Positions 22,601-33,100 of a stretch of DNA of 64,000 bases are shown in pieces. The position numbers and the translations under genes were made by a program. The notes under the pieces are model-generated. The model made no database searches. It was given only the letters and a program-made list of their open reading frames with translations, and was not told where the DNA came from. Every line of letters begins with the position of its first letter. Within the stretch, counting starts at the first letter, position 1. This DNA comes from Tribonema minus. Its lineage: Eukaryota; Sar; Xanthophyceae; Tribonematales; Tribonemataceae. Location of the stretch: contig JAFCMP010000083.1 in the NCBI GenBank assembly GCA_017506865.1, forward strand, positions 186,001 through 250,000, given 5' to 3'.

Positions 22601-24398
22601 AGGGTTTAGAGTTAGGTTTTAGGGCTAGAGCACCGTGCTCGGTGGGCGCTCGACAGCGACGGTCACGCGCCATACACGACTGAAGATCATGTGGGCGCCG
22701 GCTTTGGTCGACCATCAGAACAGCAAGGGCCGCACTGGCGCACGCGGCAGACACTTCAGCAGCTCGCCAGGTGCTCATGGGCAGCGCCGCGATGCTTGTG
22801 TACTCCAGATCGCGTCAGATCAGCACCCCACATCAGGACCCAAAACGCCCATGGACAACACAACGCGTACGGACACATCTACAGCTCACTGGCAGCGGCT
22901 CTTTCGGGGCGCGACGCTCCTCCCCAACCTGCAAGTTCAAACTACACGCTTCACAACCTGTCCGTTGCTGGAGGCCCGGAACAGCAGGTCGGCGGACTGC
23001 GCTAGTCGGGGCGCAGACACAATTTCTGGGCGACAGAGGGTTGCCAAAGGCTCGCTGCACGCTGTATGACAGTGACGAGCCTTTCAACATCCCACCCTTT
23101 GCATCTCATGCGCGCACGCGATGCCTCCTCGCGGGCCATAGCGAGCGCGAGCCCCAGAGTCCTCAGTCGTCAGTCCTGCGCAGCGCTCAGGAGCACTCGA
23201 CCCCCCCCCCCAACCGTAACTGTCGCTGTTAAAGGGAGTCGGGGGAGCGGGCAGCGCGAACGCGCGCGCCGCCCGCTTTGCGTGTGGTTTATGAGGACCC
23301 AGCGTCAGCGCTCAGAGTTCTGCTTGTACGTGGTGGCGAGGCGCGTGCCCTGCTGCGTAAACGTGGGCTTCGCGGCCTGCGGAGACGCGCACCGCTAATG
23401 CAGTACAACCCTGACCTAGCCACAGCTGGAGCGTCCCTGATGCTGGCCTGGCGATGAATCTTGACCGGCCCTAGCGGCCTGCGCGGGGGTCATTGACCCT
23501 CCCCACCGTGTTCATTCAGAGACATATCCCCAGAGAATCTGCGCGCCTCAATGAGGGCCACTGCCGTAGTCGCCGCCCCAATTCAGCAGGCTGCCGCACG
23601 CCTGCGCCGATGTGGGCTGCTGCAGCCGCGCTCAGCCGCCGCTGCGCAGCACGCGTCCTGCCGGAGCGGCTGTCTGACCAGCAACGGCGGCTGCCGGACT
23701 GCTGTCTGTCGCCGCGACAGACAGAGTGCGTCCATGACCGCGCAGCAGCGGGCGGCTGCGCTGATCTACTGTGGACGCAGCAGCAGCCAGCCTAGCCCTA
23801 GAAGTGCAAACCCTTTCCGTGACCGTGGCCCTGGCACTTCGCTGAATGCGCGCCGCGTTCGCGCCGCTGCCTCTCCCCTTGACGTATTTTGCGCACGCTC
23901 TGCGACCACTCTCAGTACTGCAAACTCAATCCTGAGACTGCCCCCTTTCCCCAATCCCCCCCCCCCCCCCCACACACACACAGCACTCACCGCGCCGAGC
24001 TTCTTGCCCCCCGACAGGTCGTACGCCTCCGTGATTGTGCGGCAGTACTCCTCGTGCACGAGGTTCTGCAGCATGCTCTGCCGCCGCCGCTCGTCCACCA
24101 GCAGCAGCCGCCGCAGCTCCGCCTCCGAGCCGTCCTCGCCGTGCTGCGATGCCGCCTCCCCCCCGCGCCCCGCCCCCCCGGGCTGCTGCACGCCCCCCCC
24201 CTCCCCCCTCCCCGCCGCCGCCGCAGCGGCAGCAGCGCCGCCATCGCCGCCGCCGGCCGCCGCCGCCGCCCCCCGCGCGCCTTCTGCGTCAGCGTTGAGC
24301 GCTGCTTTGGCGCCGTGCGCACGGCTCGACGGATCATCTGGGGGCTTCGCAGGCGGCGAGTGGGGGGCGCGCGAGGGCCTGGAGCTGCAGGTGCCCAT
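10635..24398 (-). CDS. Calcium-dependent protein kinase A (CDPK), 16 exons, 836 aa
   Basis: Exons 5' to 3' (high to low): 24398-23991, 22190-22049, 21359-21238, 20527-20465, 20063-19993, 19058-18998, 18385-18239, 17725-17667, 17276-17180, 16681-16538, 16038-15745, 15079-14876, 13940-13844, 12733-12486, 11466-11254, 10775-10635 (TAG). The start MGTCSS fits N-myristoylation plus palmitoylation, so membrane anchoring is likely. Kinase domain is about residues 127-383: Gly loop GAGCFG, Lys157 in [12 protein letters not shown] at 246, DFG at 269 (Asp codon split by an intron), APE at 293. A junction helix ([19 protein letters not shown]) matches the CDPK autoinhibitory segment. Four EF-hands follow: DTSESGVISLSE, a degenerate second that lacks the first Asp, DYDHSGAISVDD and DTDGDGAINFQE. 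A roughly 73-residue Ser/Gly/Pro insert after EF1 and a roughly 200-residue tail are unusual. Exons 2-14 are very secure; 15 is good; the last is the weakest. Confidence 0.92.
11640..12560 (-). repeat. Array of donor-side copies of CDPK-A exon 14
   Basis: The true exon end and donor are at 12486-12560. Copies lie at about 12300-12365, 12127-12190, 11945-12005 and 11750-11815. Each encodes a version of VASLDSASTASVEAADDLA followed by a donor position. Spacing is roughly 180-190 bp. Between copies recurs a segment with 'agtactc(t)tctgacag'. Copies decay with distance from the exon. Confidence 0.9.
12795..13065 (-). repeat. Acceptor-side copies of CDPK-A exon 14
   Basis: The start of exon 14 (cgcag|ACCTGGCGACCATGC on the sense strand, 12733) recurs at about 12800-12895, with an intact acceptor and reading LARRELPTGEALQQL, and more weakly at 12995-13060. 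Both lie upstream of the true acceptor. Confidence 0.88.
14740..14875 (-). repeat. Donor-side copy of CDPK-A exon 12
   Basis: 'tcagtgctcaccttgagcgt' at about 14784-14812 copies the true edge 'tcagcgctcaccttgagcgt' ending the exon at 14876. The copy retains the donor. Confidence 0.75.
16165..16250 (-). repeat. Pseudo-exon: copy of the start of CDPK-A exon 11
   Basis: An intact acceptor followed by a reading ADTSESGAISLLELRDVLQ, copying the EF1 exon at 16038. The copy breaks off after PGW without a credible donor, so it is a decoy rather than an alternative exon. Confidence 0.85.
18105..18238 (-). repeat. Donor-side copy of CDPK-A exon 7 with palindromes
   Basis: 'cctctcacccgtatttgccgcg' at about 18111 copies the true edge at 18231-18260. 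Between them lie two 16-bp perfect palindromes CTTCAAGTACTTGAAG at about 18171-18186 and 18193-18208. Confidence 0.88.
19770..19805 (-). repeat. Short donor-side copy of CDPK-A exon 5
   Basis: 'ggcactcactcgtcgagc' resembles the true edge 'gactcactcgacgagc' at 19985-20000. It sits next to telomere-like 'ctaaccctagccctac'. Confidence 0.6.
21894..21966 (-). repeat. Donor-side copy of CDPK-A exon 2
   Basis: About 70 bases nearly match the end of exon 2 (22049-22118), reading SFDNIMKEVEVMKNL with the same GTGAGC/T donor. The 5' half of the exon is absent. Confidence 0.9.
22191..22460 (-). repeat. Acceptor-side copies upstream of CDPK-A exon 2
   Basis: The boundary 'gcagccctgacagcag' at 22185-22200 and about 50 bases of adjoining intron recur three times, near 22252, 22318 and 22398, with 'gaggatgcgagggaaagagg' between. 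Units are about 65-80 bp. Confidence 0.82.
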
Positions 24399-27181
24399 GG
24401 GCGCGTGGCGGCGCTGCGGCGGCGACGGCGGCGGCGGCGCTGCTGCCGCGCGACTGTGCGCTCTTTGCCGCTGCTCCTGGAGCGCGCGCTGCGGCCGGTG
24501 CGCTGCGCCCTCCGCGCTGCCGTGCGGCTCTGCACTCGTTGGGGGGGGGGGGGGGGGGGGGGGGGCGGCGCGATCAGATCGGGTTGCGACAGTGCTGCGG
24601 ACTGCACTTCTGTCAGTCGTGCAGCAGCGTTGCCATCGGGCTGTTACTGTCACAGGCCGGAGCAGCGACTGCGTTGCGAATGTTATGCGGCGAGTCCACG
24701 TCCAAACTTCAAGAGTGACAGACACTTGAAGAAGTGCATGTATTGGAAGTCAGCGCTGCGTAGGGCCCGCTGCGCTACATAGCGTCTGCCTCGGCTGGCA
24801 CAGCGACAGGCGCCAGAGCGCCGAAAGAAGCGCCGCCTCACGTACAGAATTCTCTGACACCGGTCGTGCTGGATGAGCATGGCAGCGTGCTGTGGCGCTG
24901 TCTCTAATGTCACAGCCCACTGGCGCGCCAAAACTCCTGCTGCTGCTGCTGGCGTGATCGTATTTCCAATGAAGCATCAGGTGGCTGCTCTCAGTGCCCG
25001 CAGCAGCAAATGCTTGCGCGACTGTTATGGTCGAGACGGGTAGCAAGCAGCAACCTGGTTTCAGCATGGAGATTCCAGCAAACTGTGGGAATGGCGTTCC
25101 TGGCACAACGGAGCAGCTGGACGCAGTCATTCGACTCTGCTCTTCACTTAGCCTGACCACTGCAGCTCGCAGAAGCATTCATACAGAGAGTATGAGGATG
25201 AAACTGCATTGTGGTGGTGTATCATCTACTACTTGCTTGACTAACGACGTCTGTAATCAGGCCAATGGCACCAAGCTCCACATTTCCCACTTCTGCTGCT
25301 GATGGCCATGCCCTGAGAGATGCACCGAAGCCGGTCCAGCAGTCTTCCTGCTGGCGAAATATTGCTACGTTCATTGATGTAGCAGACAGCAGAGATGAGC
25401 CAGCAGCGTCAGCCGACCCAGCACGCGTAAGCTCAGGAGACGACGACGTTCCTGAGTCCGCGCGGTTTCGGTCTTTCCCATTAGCAATCGGTGCTTGCCT
25501 GTGATATGCCGCGGTACGTGGGATATGTCGCTGACTGGCGCCTGAGTCTCGCTGTTGCCTGTCCCTCCGCCGCTGCCTAGCCACTTGCTACTCGGCTTTT
25601 GAGGAACTGCTGCTGCTGCTGTGGCTGGCGCTTTGTCAGCTAGCATGTGCTCGGCAATGACCCGGCTGCAGCTGCTGGCCCCGCCTGGGAGCGTCAATGC
25701 ATGCCTAGCGCGGTATCTGCTCTGACTTTCCTCGCGCACAAACCTGTGTCGCTCACTGCAGCTCAGACTGCGGGCCCCCCCGAACACTGAGAAACGGAAA
25801 GCCCCCGTTTTGTCGGGCTGGTTGGTGTGTTTGGTGCGTTGTGTGCGGGCAAGAGGAGGCCTGCATGTTGGGCCTGCTGTTGACTTCTCACCTGATACGG
25901 GTCAGCGTGATTTCGTCGCTCCTCGCCGTCGCCGTCGCTGGGTCATCGCGCCCGCCGCTTCCCCATTCTTTTGAAAGTAAACAGCCCTAATCAGCCTCGA
26001 TCAGCAAGTGATGCCCTGCTGCTGTTGCCCGTTTTCCCTGAGCAGTTTGAACGCTGCTCGAGGTCGCAGTCGAGGCAGCGCTGGGCCGTCCTTTCTTTGA
26101 GGCAGCTGCGCCCGAGGCGGCTGCAACCTCACCAATCAGATTTGCCTCGGCGGCGTGCTTGACGTGCCTTTCTCGTTACGTGCATGGTGAGGTGATGAAT
26201 ATGGGAGTGCTCATTCGCATGCACCATCACTGGTGTGGCGTCAGCATCAGCATCAGTAGAGTCGTCCTGTGGCGCGTCACAGCTCGTTGTTGCAGATGCC
26301 CATGGCGACAGAGCAGGGTAATACTTGCAGACACAATAGGTGCGGATCGCATGGCGCAGGCAAATCAAGTGCATCGACACACACGCGCGGCCATCATTGC
26401 TATGTTCTTCATCTTTCCATTGTGAAGCACCCTTCCAAAAGAAAATCATGCCCACGTTGCGATACAAGGACACCGGGCACTACGCGCCTACAACGGTGCG
26501 CGCCGCCGACTGCCGCAAGCAGCCGCCGCCAACGGCGCGCGTGCACACGCGCAAGCGCGCGCAAACGATTGATTACACTACACAACTGCCTGCCTGCCTG
26601 CCTGCGACCACAGAACACGGAGTGCGTGTGCTAGAGAGGGGCATAGTCACTCGGCAACTTTGTCAGCACGCAGCCTGGCCTCATGACTCATGGGCCTGCA
26701 GTATGCTGCAGCCGAGGCGGGCGCTCTGTACGAGAATGGCTAAAAGAATCGACGCGGCGCGCACGTGTAGCGCCGCCGCCCCCCCCCCCCTCCCCCCCAA
26801 AACCCCCAATCAACCACCCCATCACCCCCCCCCCGCAAACACCCGCTGCACATCCCATCCCTCCCCGCGCCAAGCTCGATCAGCTAATGTTAACCTGTTT
26901 TTTGCATCAAGCGACCTGAGCCGCTTTGTTCCAACACATCCATGTTTCGCGCCCGCACTCCTGCATGCCGAGCGCCGCAGCAGCGGCACACAACACGCCG
27001 CGACAGCGGCGCACCATGCGCCGCGGCAGCGGCGCACAACACGCACGCCACGCGGGGTGCTGCTGCGCGCATGCTGCTGCGCGCCGCGGCCCCGCCTCCC
27101 ATCTTGCGCCGCAGCAGCAGCAGCAGCCGGCGCCGCCGCAGCGCTGCCGTGGCGGAGCGCTGCAGCAGCAGGCAGCAGCGC
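24399..27181. other. CDPK-A 5' flank and CDPK-B 3' flank, no gene recognised
   Basis: A G run at 24541-24566 lies about 145 bp upstream of the CDPK-A start. Several open frames between 24990 and 25790 overlap on both strands without domain or splice support. C tracts occur at 26780-26835 and short GCGGCGCAC repeats at 26970-27050. Confidence 0.5.
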
Positions 27182-30100
27182 TCACGCGGCCGGCGACCGC
27201 GTCCGCGTGCGCGGCTTGGACTTGCCAAAGAGCGCCTTTACGGCGCCCGACCGCGCGCGCCCCCGTGCCGCCTCAGGCGAGGCCGCCGCCAGCTCTGGGT
27301 GACTGAGCTCTGGGGCGGAAGCCGGGTGCTCTGTGGGGGGCTGCGGTGCGAGGGCAAGGACGGCGGCAGCGTGATTTGGGGGTCACGATGGGACGGAGAA
27401 AATGGCTGCGCATTGCTTTATTCTAGTATAGAGATGCTTAGTGGCTGCTCGCAAGCGGCAGCACAAGACGCGGCCGCTGCAGGGTGCGCATCGAGGAGAA
27501 GCAGTGGTCACTCATGAGCAGTGCTGCAAGCGACTCGGCGAGAGATGGGGGTAATAGGTGGCGGGCATTCTGGTGAGGGCGCGTACACGTGGGTGTTGAC
27601 CATTCGATGTCGTGCACAAGAAGTCTCACAGAAAGTGTCCAATTCAAGTCAGGTGTGTGGACGTCGGCATGCTTGGGTGCCGATCCTGCAGCTTTCAGCG
27701 CAGCTCACATTGTTTGAATGTGACTCACAACCAGCCTCACGCACAACGCCTCAGCTCAAGTCAGCGCTGTGGATGACGTGTCCAAACCCGATTGCAGTCC
27801 TCCTCACAAAGATTGCCAGCATCAAATCCAAATTCAGTTCTTGCACTGCGCACCGCGGTTGGAGCACTATCAGCACCTCGCTCGAACAAAGACCAACATT
27901 TGAAATTGCTGAACTACGATGCGAATCTCTTTTGGGAGCGCGGCGAGGCACTGACCTTGTCCTTAAGCGGGAGGGTGCCCTGGTGCTTGAGCGTCTCGGC
28001 GCTCATGAGGACGCTGGCGCGCTGCCTCGCCTCGCGGTTGTGCGTGGCAGAGTCCTGATGCGCAGTAAGCAGAAGCACGTGTGTGAGCTCTCGAGGCTCT
28101 GCTTGAAATGAGCATGAGAGTGGGACAGAGCAGGTTCACAAGCAGGCGCCGCATATACCAACTGGCAGATTTCGGGCCTGCTGCGTACGGTGCGTACAAA
28201 AAGCCTCGCAACGGTGCTCAGAGCAGCAGCAGCGCTCAGCTCCAACCATGCAGCACTGATGCGTCGACGCCGCCCATACCACAACCTGGCTCCCCGTGCA
28301 GGCAGCGGTGCCGTGCCATGCGAGCAACAGCCAACAACGGCGACGACGACGATGTTGCAGCAGCAGCTGCAGCAGCAGCGCTCACCGTGGTGGGGTCTTG
28401 GTAGTGGTCGGCGAGGCTGAGATCCGCCAGGTTCGCGGCCATGTCGCCCTCGCTGGGCTCCGTGACCTCGACGAGCGCCTCCGCCATGCGCACGCCGCGC
28501 AGCTCGTCCGAGCCGCGCTGCACGATGGCCACCTTCTCCATCGCAGACATGCGCCGCACCGTCTCGGTGAACGAGCGCCGGTTGGTCATGGCCAGGTCTG
28601 CGCGGAGGCGCGCGCGGGCGATGCGGGGGGGGGGGGGGGGATGAGTGTGTGCTAGCAGCTGGGCGGGTTCAGCGCGCGCAGGCGCGTCTCAGCGGTTCAG
28701 CACAGTTTGATCACGGCACTCCGCAAATGAGGGCACCATTTGACGAGCATGAGGGATGTAGAGCGCTTTCGCGACCTGCAAGACTTGGGACATTGAGATG
28801 GTCAATGAATGAGTGAAAATCGGTCATGTTTCATTGCGGAGCGGCCGCCTTCGATGCGCGCTGCGCCGCCGCGATGCCGGAGCGGCGGCTGACCCTAACC
28901 CTGACCTCGTGACGGAGTGCGCGCGGTGCAAGTGGGGAGGGGGGGGGGGGGGGGGTTCGCATGTGTTGACTTTGAGAAGAGTGCCGCACAAACGAGCGCC
29001 ATGCTGGTATGGTGAGCTTGACTGGGCGGCAGATTTACGGTCAGCGGTCCGTGATGGCGACCTGTGACAGCTTAGGGTTAGGGCAAGGGTGGCAGCGTCT
29101 TGTCCGAATGAAACAAAACGCAGGCGAGCGGTAGAGATGTCAGCAATCAGACCTCGGCCTGCATTGCGTGTGCCTCACTGCGATGCCGTGATGTCCTCAG
29201 TATGGCAGCCAGACTACAGAAATTTCTACAGTCAACACGAAATCTCCGGCAACCCCAAGCACGAACTGCCATGATGGTGTGCAGCTGCTGGCGAAAAAAC
29301 AGTATCGCGATTTGCGGATGGCGCCTTACCGAGCATGCCAATGTCCTCGACGTTGCGCATCGCCGCGCAGAACTCCTTGAAGTCGATGACGCCATCGCCG
29401 TTGGAGTCAAACTCGGCAATTGCATTCTGCGGAGGGCGAAACGTCAGCGGAAGCGCAAGCGGCACGGCGGGGGGTTAGAGGCATGTCGAGCTTGTGCGCC
29501 GGTCTGCAAAATAGGAGAACAGCGCGCCGTCGCTGTATCGTTCCCCGCGGTCTGCATGGCCGCAGCGCGCAGTGGTCTTAGCGAAAACGCCATGACGGCG
29601 ATGCTCACTGGCAATTGCGTCCGATATAGCTGCGGTGCGGCGCTGTGGTAGTGTGTTAGTGCTCACTCCGAGCTCGTCCGCACGGATGTGTCGGTGCTGA
29701 CCGTGAGCTCTAAGGATGAGGAAGCGGTTGAAGTTGCAGTTATGGGAAGTTGCAATGGAGACACTCACCTTGAGCTCGTCCCAGGCAGTTGGTGCCGACC
29801 ATGAGCTCTCAGGATAAAAAATTGATTGATGTTGCAGTTGTGGGAAGTTCACGATGGCAGTGCTCACCTTGAGCTGTAAGGTTGGGGCCAGGAGTTTGAC
29901 CGGGGGTAGGGATAGGCATTGCAGTGGCGACGATGCTCACGTTGAGCTCGTCGGCAGACTGCGCTGGTCTTGCCGAAATCAGGTGTTGAAGTTTGAAGAT
30001 GTGGCCATGAAGATGCTCACCTTCAGCTCGTTTGCAGACGCATTGGTGCCGACCGTGAGCTCGAGGGCATCCACGGGAATGGTGCCGTTCTGGTAGTCGA

Positions 30101-33100
30101 GCCTGTCCAAACTTCAACACTGTCATACCCAAACTTCAACGCTGTCATACACGCGCAACATACCTACCCCCGCCCCCGTGCCGCAGCGCTTGCTCACCTT
30201 GAGCTCGTCCGCGGACGCGTTGGTGCCGACCGTGAGCTCTCAGGATGAGGAATGGGTGGAAGTTAGAACTACGGGAAGTTAAGGCTGAAGTTGCAGTTCA
30301 GCCTAGTGATGGCGACGCTCACCTTGAGCTCGTCCGCGGACGCGTTGGTGCCGACCGTGAGCTCGAGGTCATCCACGGAGATGGTGCCGTTCTGGTCGTA
30401 GTCGAGCCTGTCAAAGGCCAGCTTCAGGCGCTGCTCGTCCAGCTTGCGGCGGCTCATGCACGCCGCGATGAAGCCGTTGAGCGACACGGCGCCGCTGCCG
30501 TCCACGTCCACGGCATCGAAAATGTCCTGGGGGGGGGGGGGGGGGGGGGGATTTCACATCAGAGTGCGTGCGTACAGTGTCACGAGGTTTACTCACCAGA
30601 CCTGAGGGGGGTGGGGGGTAACTCACATGAGTGCGTGCGTACAGTCACGAGCCACGAGGTATACTGACCAGAGAGGTCGCGGGTGCGCGACGGGGGAAGG
30701 AAAAAGATGCCTGGCGCGACGCCATGGCAGTTCTGTGTTCACGATAAATTCTGGCTCATGCTGTACACTTGACCACTCAATTTCGGCGCGTCGAGAAAGA
30801 CGCTTTCGCCGCGCGCGCACCGACGCCGCACGGCCGCAGCTTGCGCCACACACAAAGCGGCCTGCTCTGGAGCGTAATATGCATGAATGCTTTCAAGCCT
30901 GCGGAACGTGAGAGTGCCATGCTGCAACACGCACATGGCCGTTCAGCCTCGTGGCAAAAGCACGTCACCCGGAGTACACCACGCCCAAGTGGTGTGCAGT
31001 GAATGAACACAGTGCCACACCATGCGCGTGAGGCGCGTATGAGCACGGACGCAAATTGCTTCGCGTCAGATGCCACATCGGACAACCACGACACGCGGTT
31101 TCAGCTGCTGCATCTGGACACCAATTGTGTCGTATGAAATGCCATTGGACACGCACGACACACAGGTCAGTTGCGGCAACTATCAGCTGCTGCGCAGCGC
31201 TGCGCACCTGCAGCTTCTCGGGCGCGATGCTGCCGCGCCGGAACAGCACGCTCTGGCGGCCGTTGCCGCGCGTCATCTTGAGGGAGCTGGGGTCGATGCC
31301 GCTGCTGCCGTCGCCGAGCGCGCGCTTGAGCAGCACCTTGAGATCCGCCATGGTGATCACGCCGGCGTTCTGGCTGTCGGCCTGCGGGGGGTGTGCGTGC
31401 GCGCGCGCAGAAGCGGATGCGGAGCGTTGTGTCACTGAGATGGAGCGTCGAGCGTGCTTTGCTGGCGTTGACTGCAGTGGGGTTATTGAAGTTCACGTCG
31501 GCTCAGTGGGGTTATTGAAGTTGACGTAGGCTCTGCTGCGATGGTGTCTTGAGGGTGACGAGCAACATGTGCTGCGCAGAGGCCACGTGCTGACGTCACA
31601 CATGCACGTCACACCTGCGCGCCCCCCCCCCCCCCCCCCCCCCATTCCACCTCGGTGGTGAACTCGCGCTCGAGGGTATGCTTCACACGTCAGCGGTGCA
31701 AATGCTCCGCGCGGCAGCGGCGCGTAGCACAACATTCGGCATGTTTGTTGCATATGATGTACACATACTGCGTTGATGACGCTCAATATTATTGCAAGCG
31801 CCCGAACCCGACCGTACTTCCCCCCCAACCCCCCCCCCCCCCCCCCCCCCCCCCGGATTTAGCCACCCCACCCCAGTGCTCACCTTGGCAAACTCCCGCT
31901 CCAGCTCGCGGACCTGGTCGTCCTCCATGGCGCGCGCGACCGTCTTGAGCGCAAGCTTCTTGAGCAGCTTGGCATTCTGGAACTTGAGGATGTTCGCCGC
32001 GACCTCCGCCGACAGCGGCGCGTCCGCCTGCGATCGTGGGCAAATGTGATTTCTATTTGAATTCTCGCCCGGGGTGCGGAAAACCGCAGATGATTTACAT
32101 CCGAGCATGCGAAGGTGCAGTATTAGTAATAGAATTGGCAGAGGATATGGGTGATGAACAGCAGCAGCACGTCCACCGGCTTGTGTACTTTTCATCGAGT
32201 CTCGCTTGGGGCGCGAAGAAGCCCAGATGATGGATGCCCAGCTTGCTACCAGAACCCACGCGCGTCTCGTGAACACGTGACAGTGTCCCAGTGCGCGCTG
32301 AGAATGATCACTTGCATACGTTGCAGTCACACAGTGAGAGGAGTCACAGTCGTCGCCGCAGCGACGTGCGCTCGCCTGAGAGGCGGACGCACAGCATGGT
32401 CGTGCCTTCGAGCTGATGGCAAGCACGCGGCACTGGCGCCTGCAGCGTCAGCTTCAGATAGCAAATGCACGCACCTGGGAGATTGATTGACTGCGCAACA
32501 CAGCAGGCAGGCACGCGCGCGGCAAAAGCAGCGCTTGCCGGCTGCAGCATGAGATGAGCCAGACAAACCCAAACAGACGCGGTGCCGAGACTCTGGCCCA
32601 ACCCTAACCCTAAATCTGAAGCTGTCATGGGCCTTAGCGTCCAGGTACCATGCGCAGTTAGAGCACACGCGCGCGAGCAACCAACGCGCAGAAATGTGCC
32701 ACCGAGTACGCCAGCGACGCTCACCAGCTCCTTGGCGCAGGTGCTGATCCACGGGTGGTGCTGAGCCTCCGCCGCGGTCATGCGCTCCTGGGGGTTGCGC
32801 ACCAGCAGGCGCGTGATGAAGCTGGGAGGCGGTCAAGAGGGGGGGGGGGGGGGGGGGGGAGATGCTCAATTGACTGACTCATGAATGAAGTGAACAGTAC
32901 AGCATGGGGGGGGGCGCGTGATGAAGCTGGGCGCCGGTGAGGGGGGGAGGCAAGCGGGAGAGGCAAGATGCTCGATCAACTTATTCATAAATCATCCACC
33001 ATGCAGTCAGCGCTTACGATGTTGCCAACGAAGCGCCAGCGCTATGTATAGCAGCGCGCTCGTCAGGCCTGCCACGTTTCGAGCTCGCGAGCCACACGCC

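Noticed and set aside
25265-25787. Overlapping open frames on both strands near 25.3-25.8 kb
   Set aside because: No domain, no consistent splice sites, and both strands equally open; composition alone is not enough.
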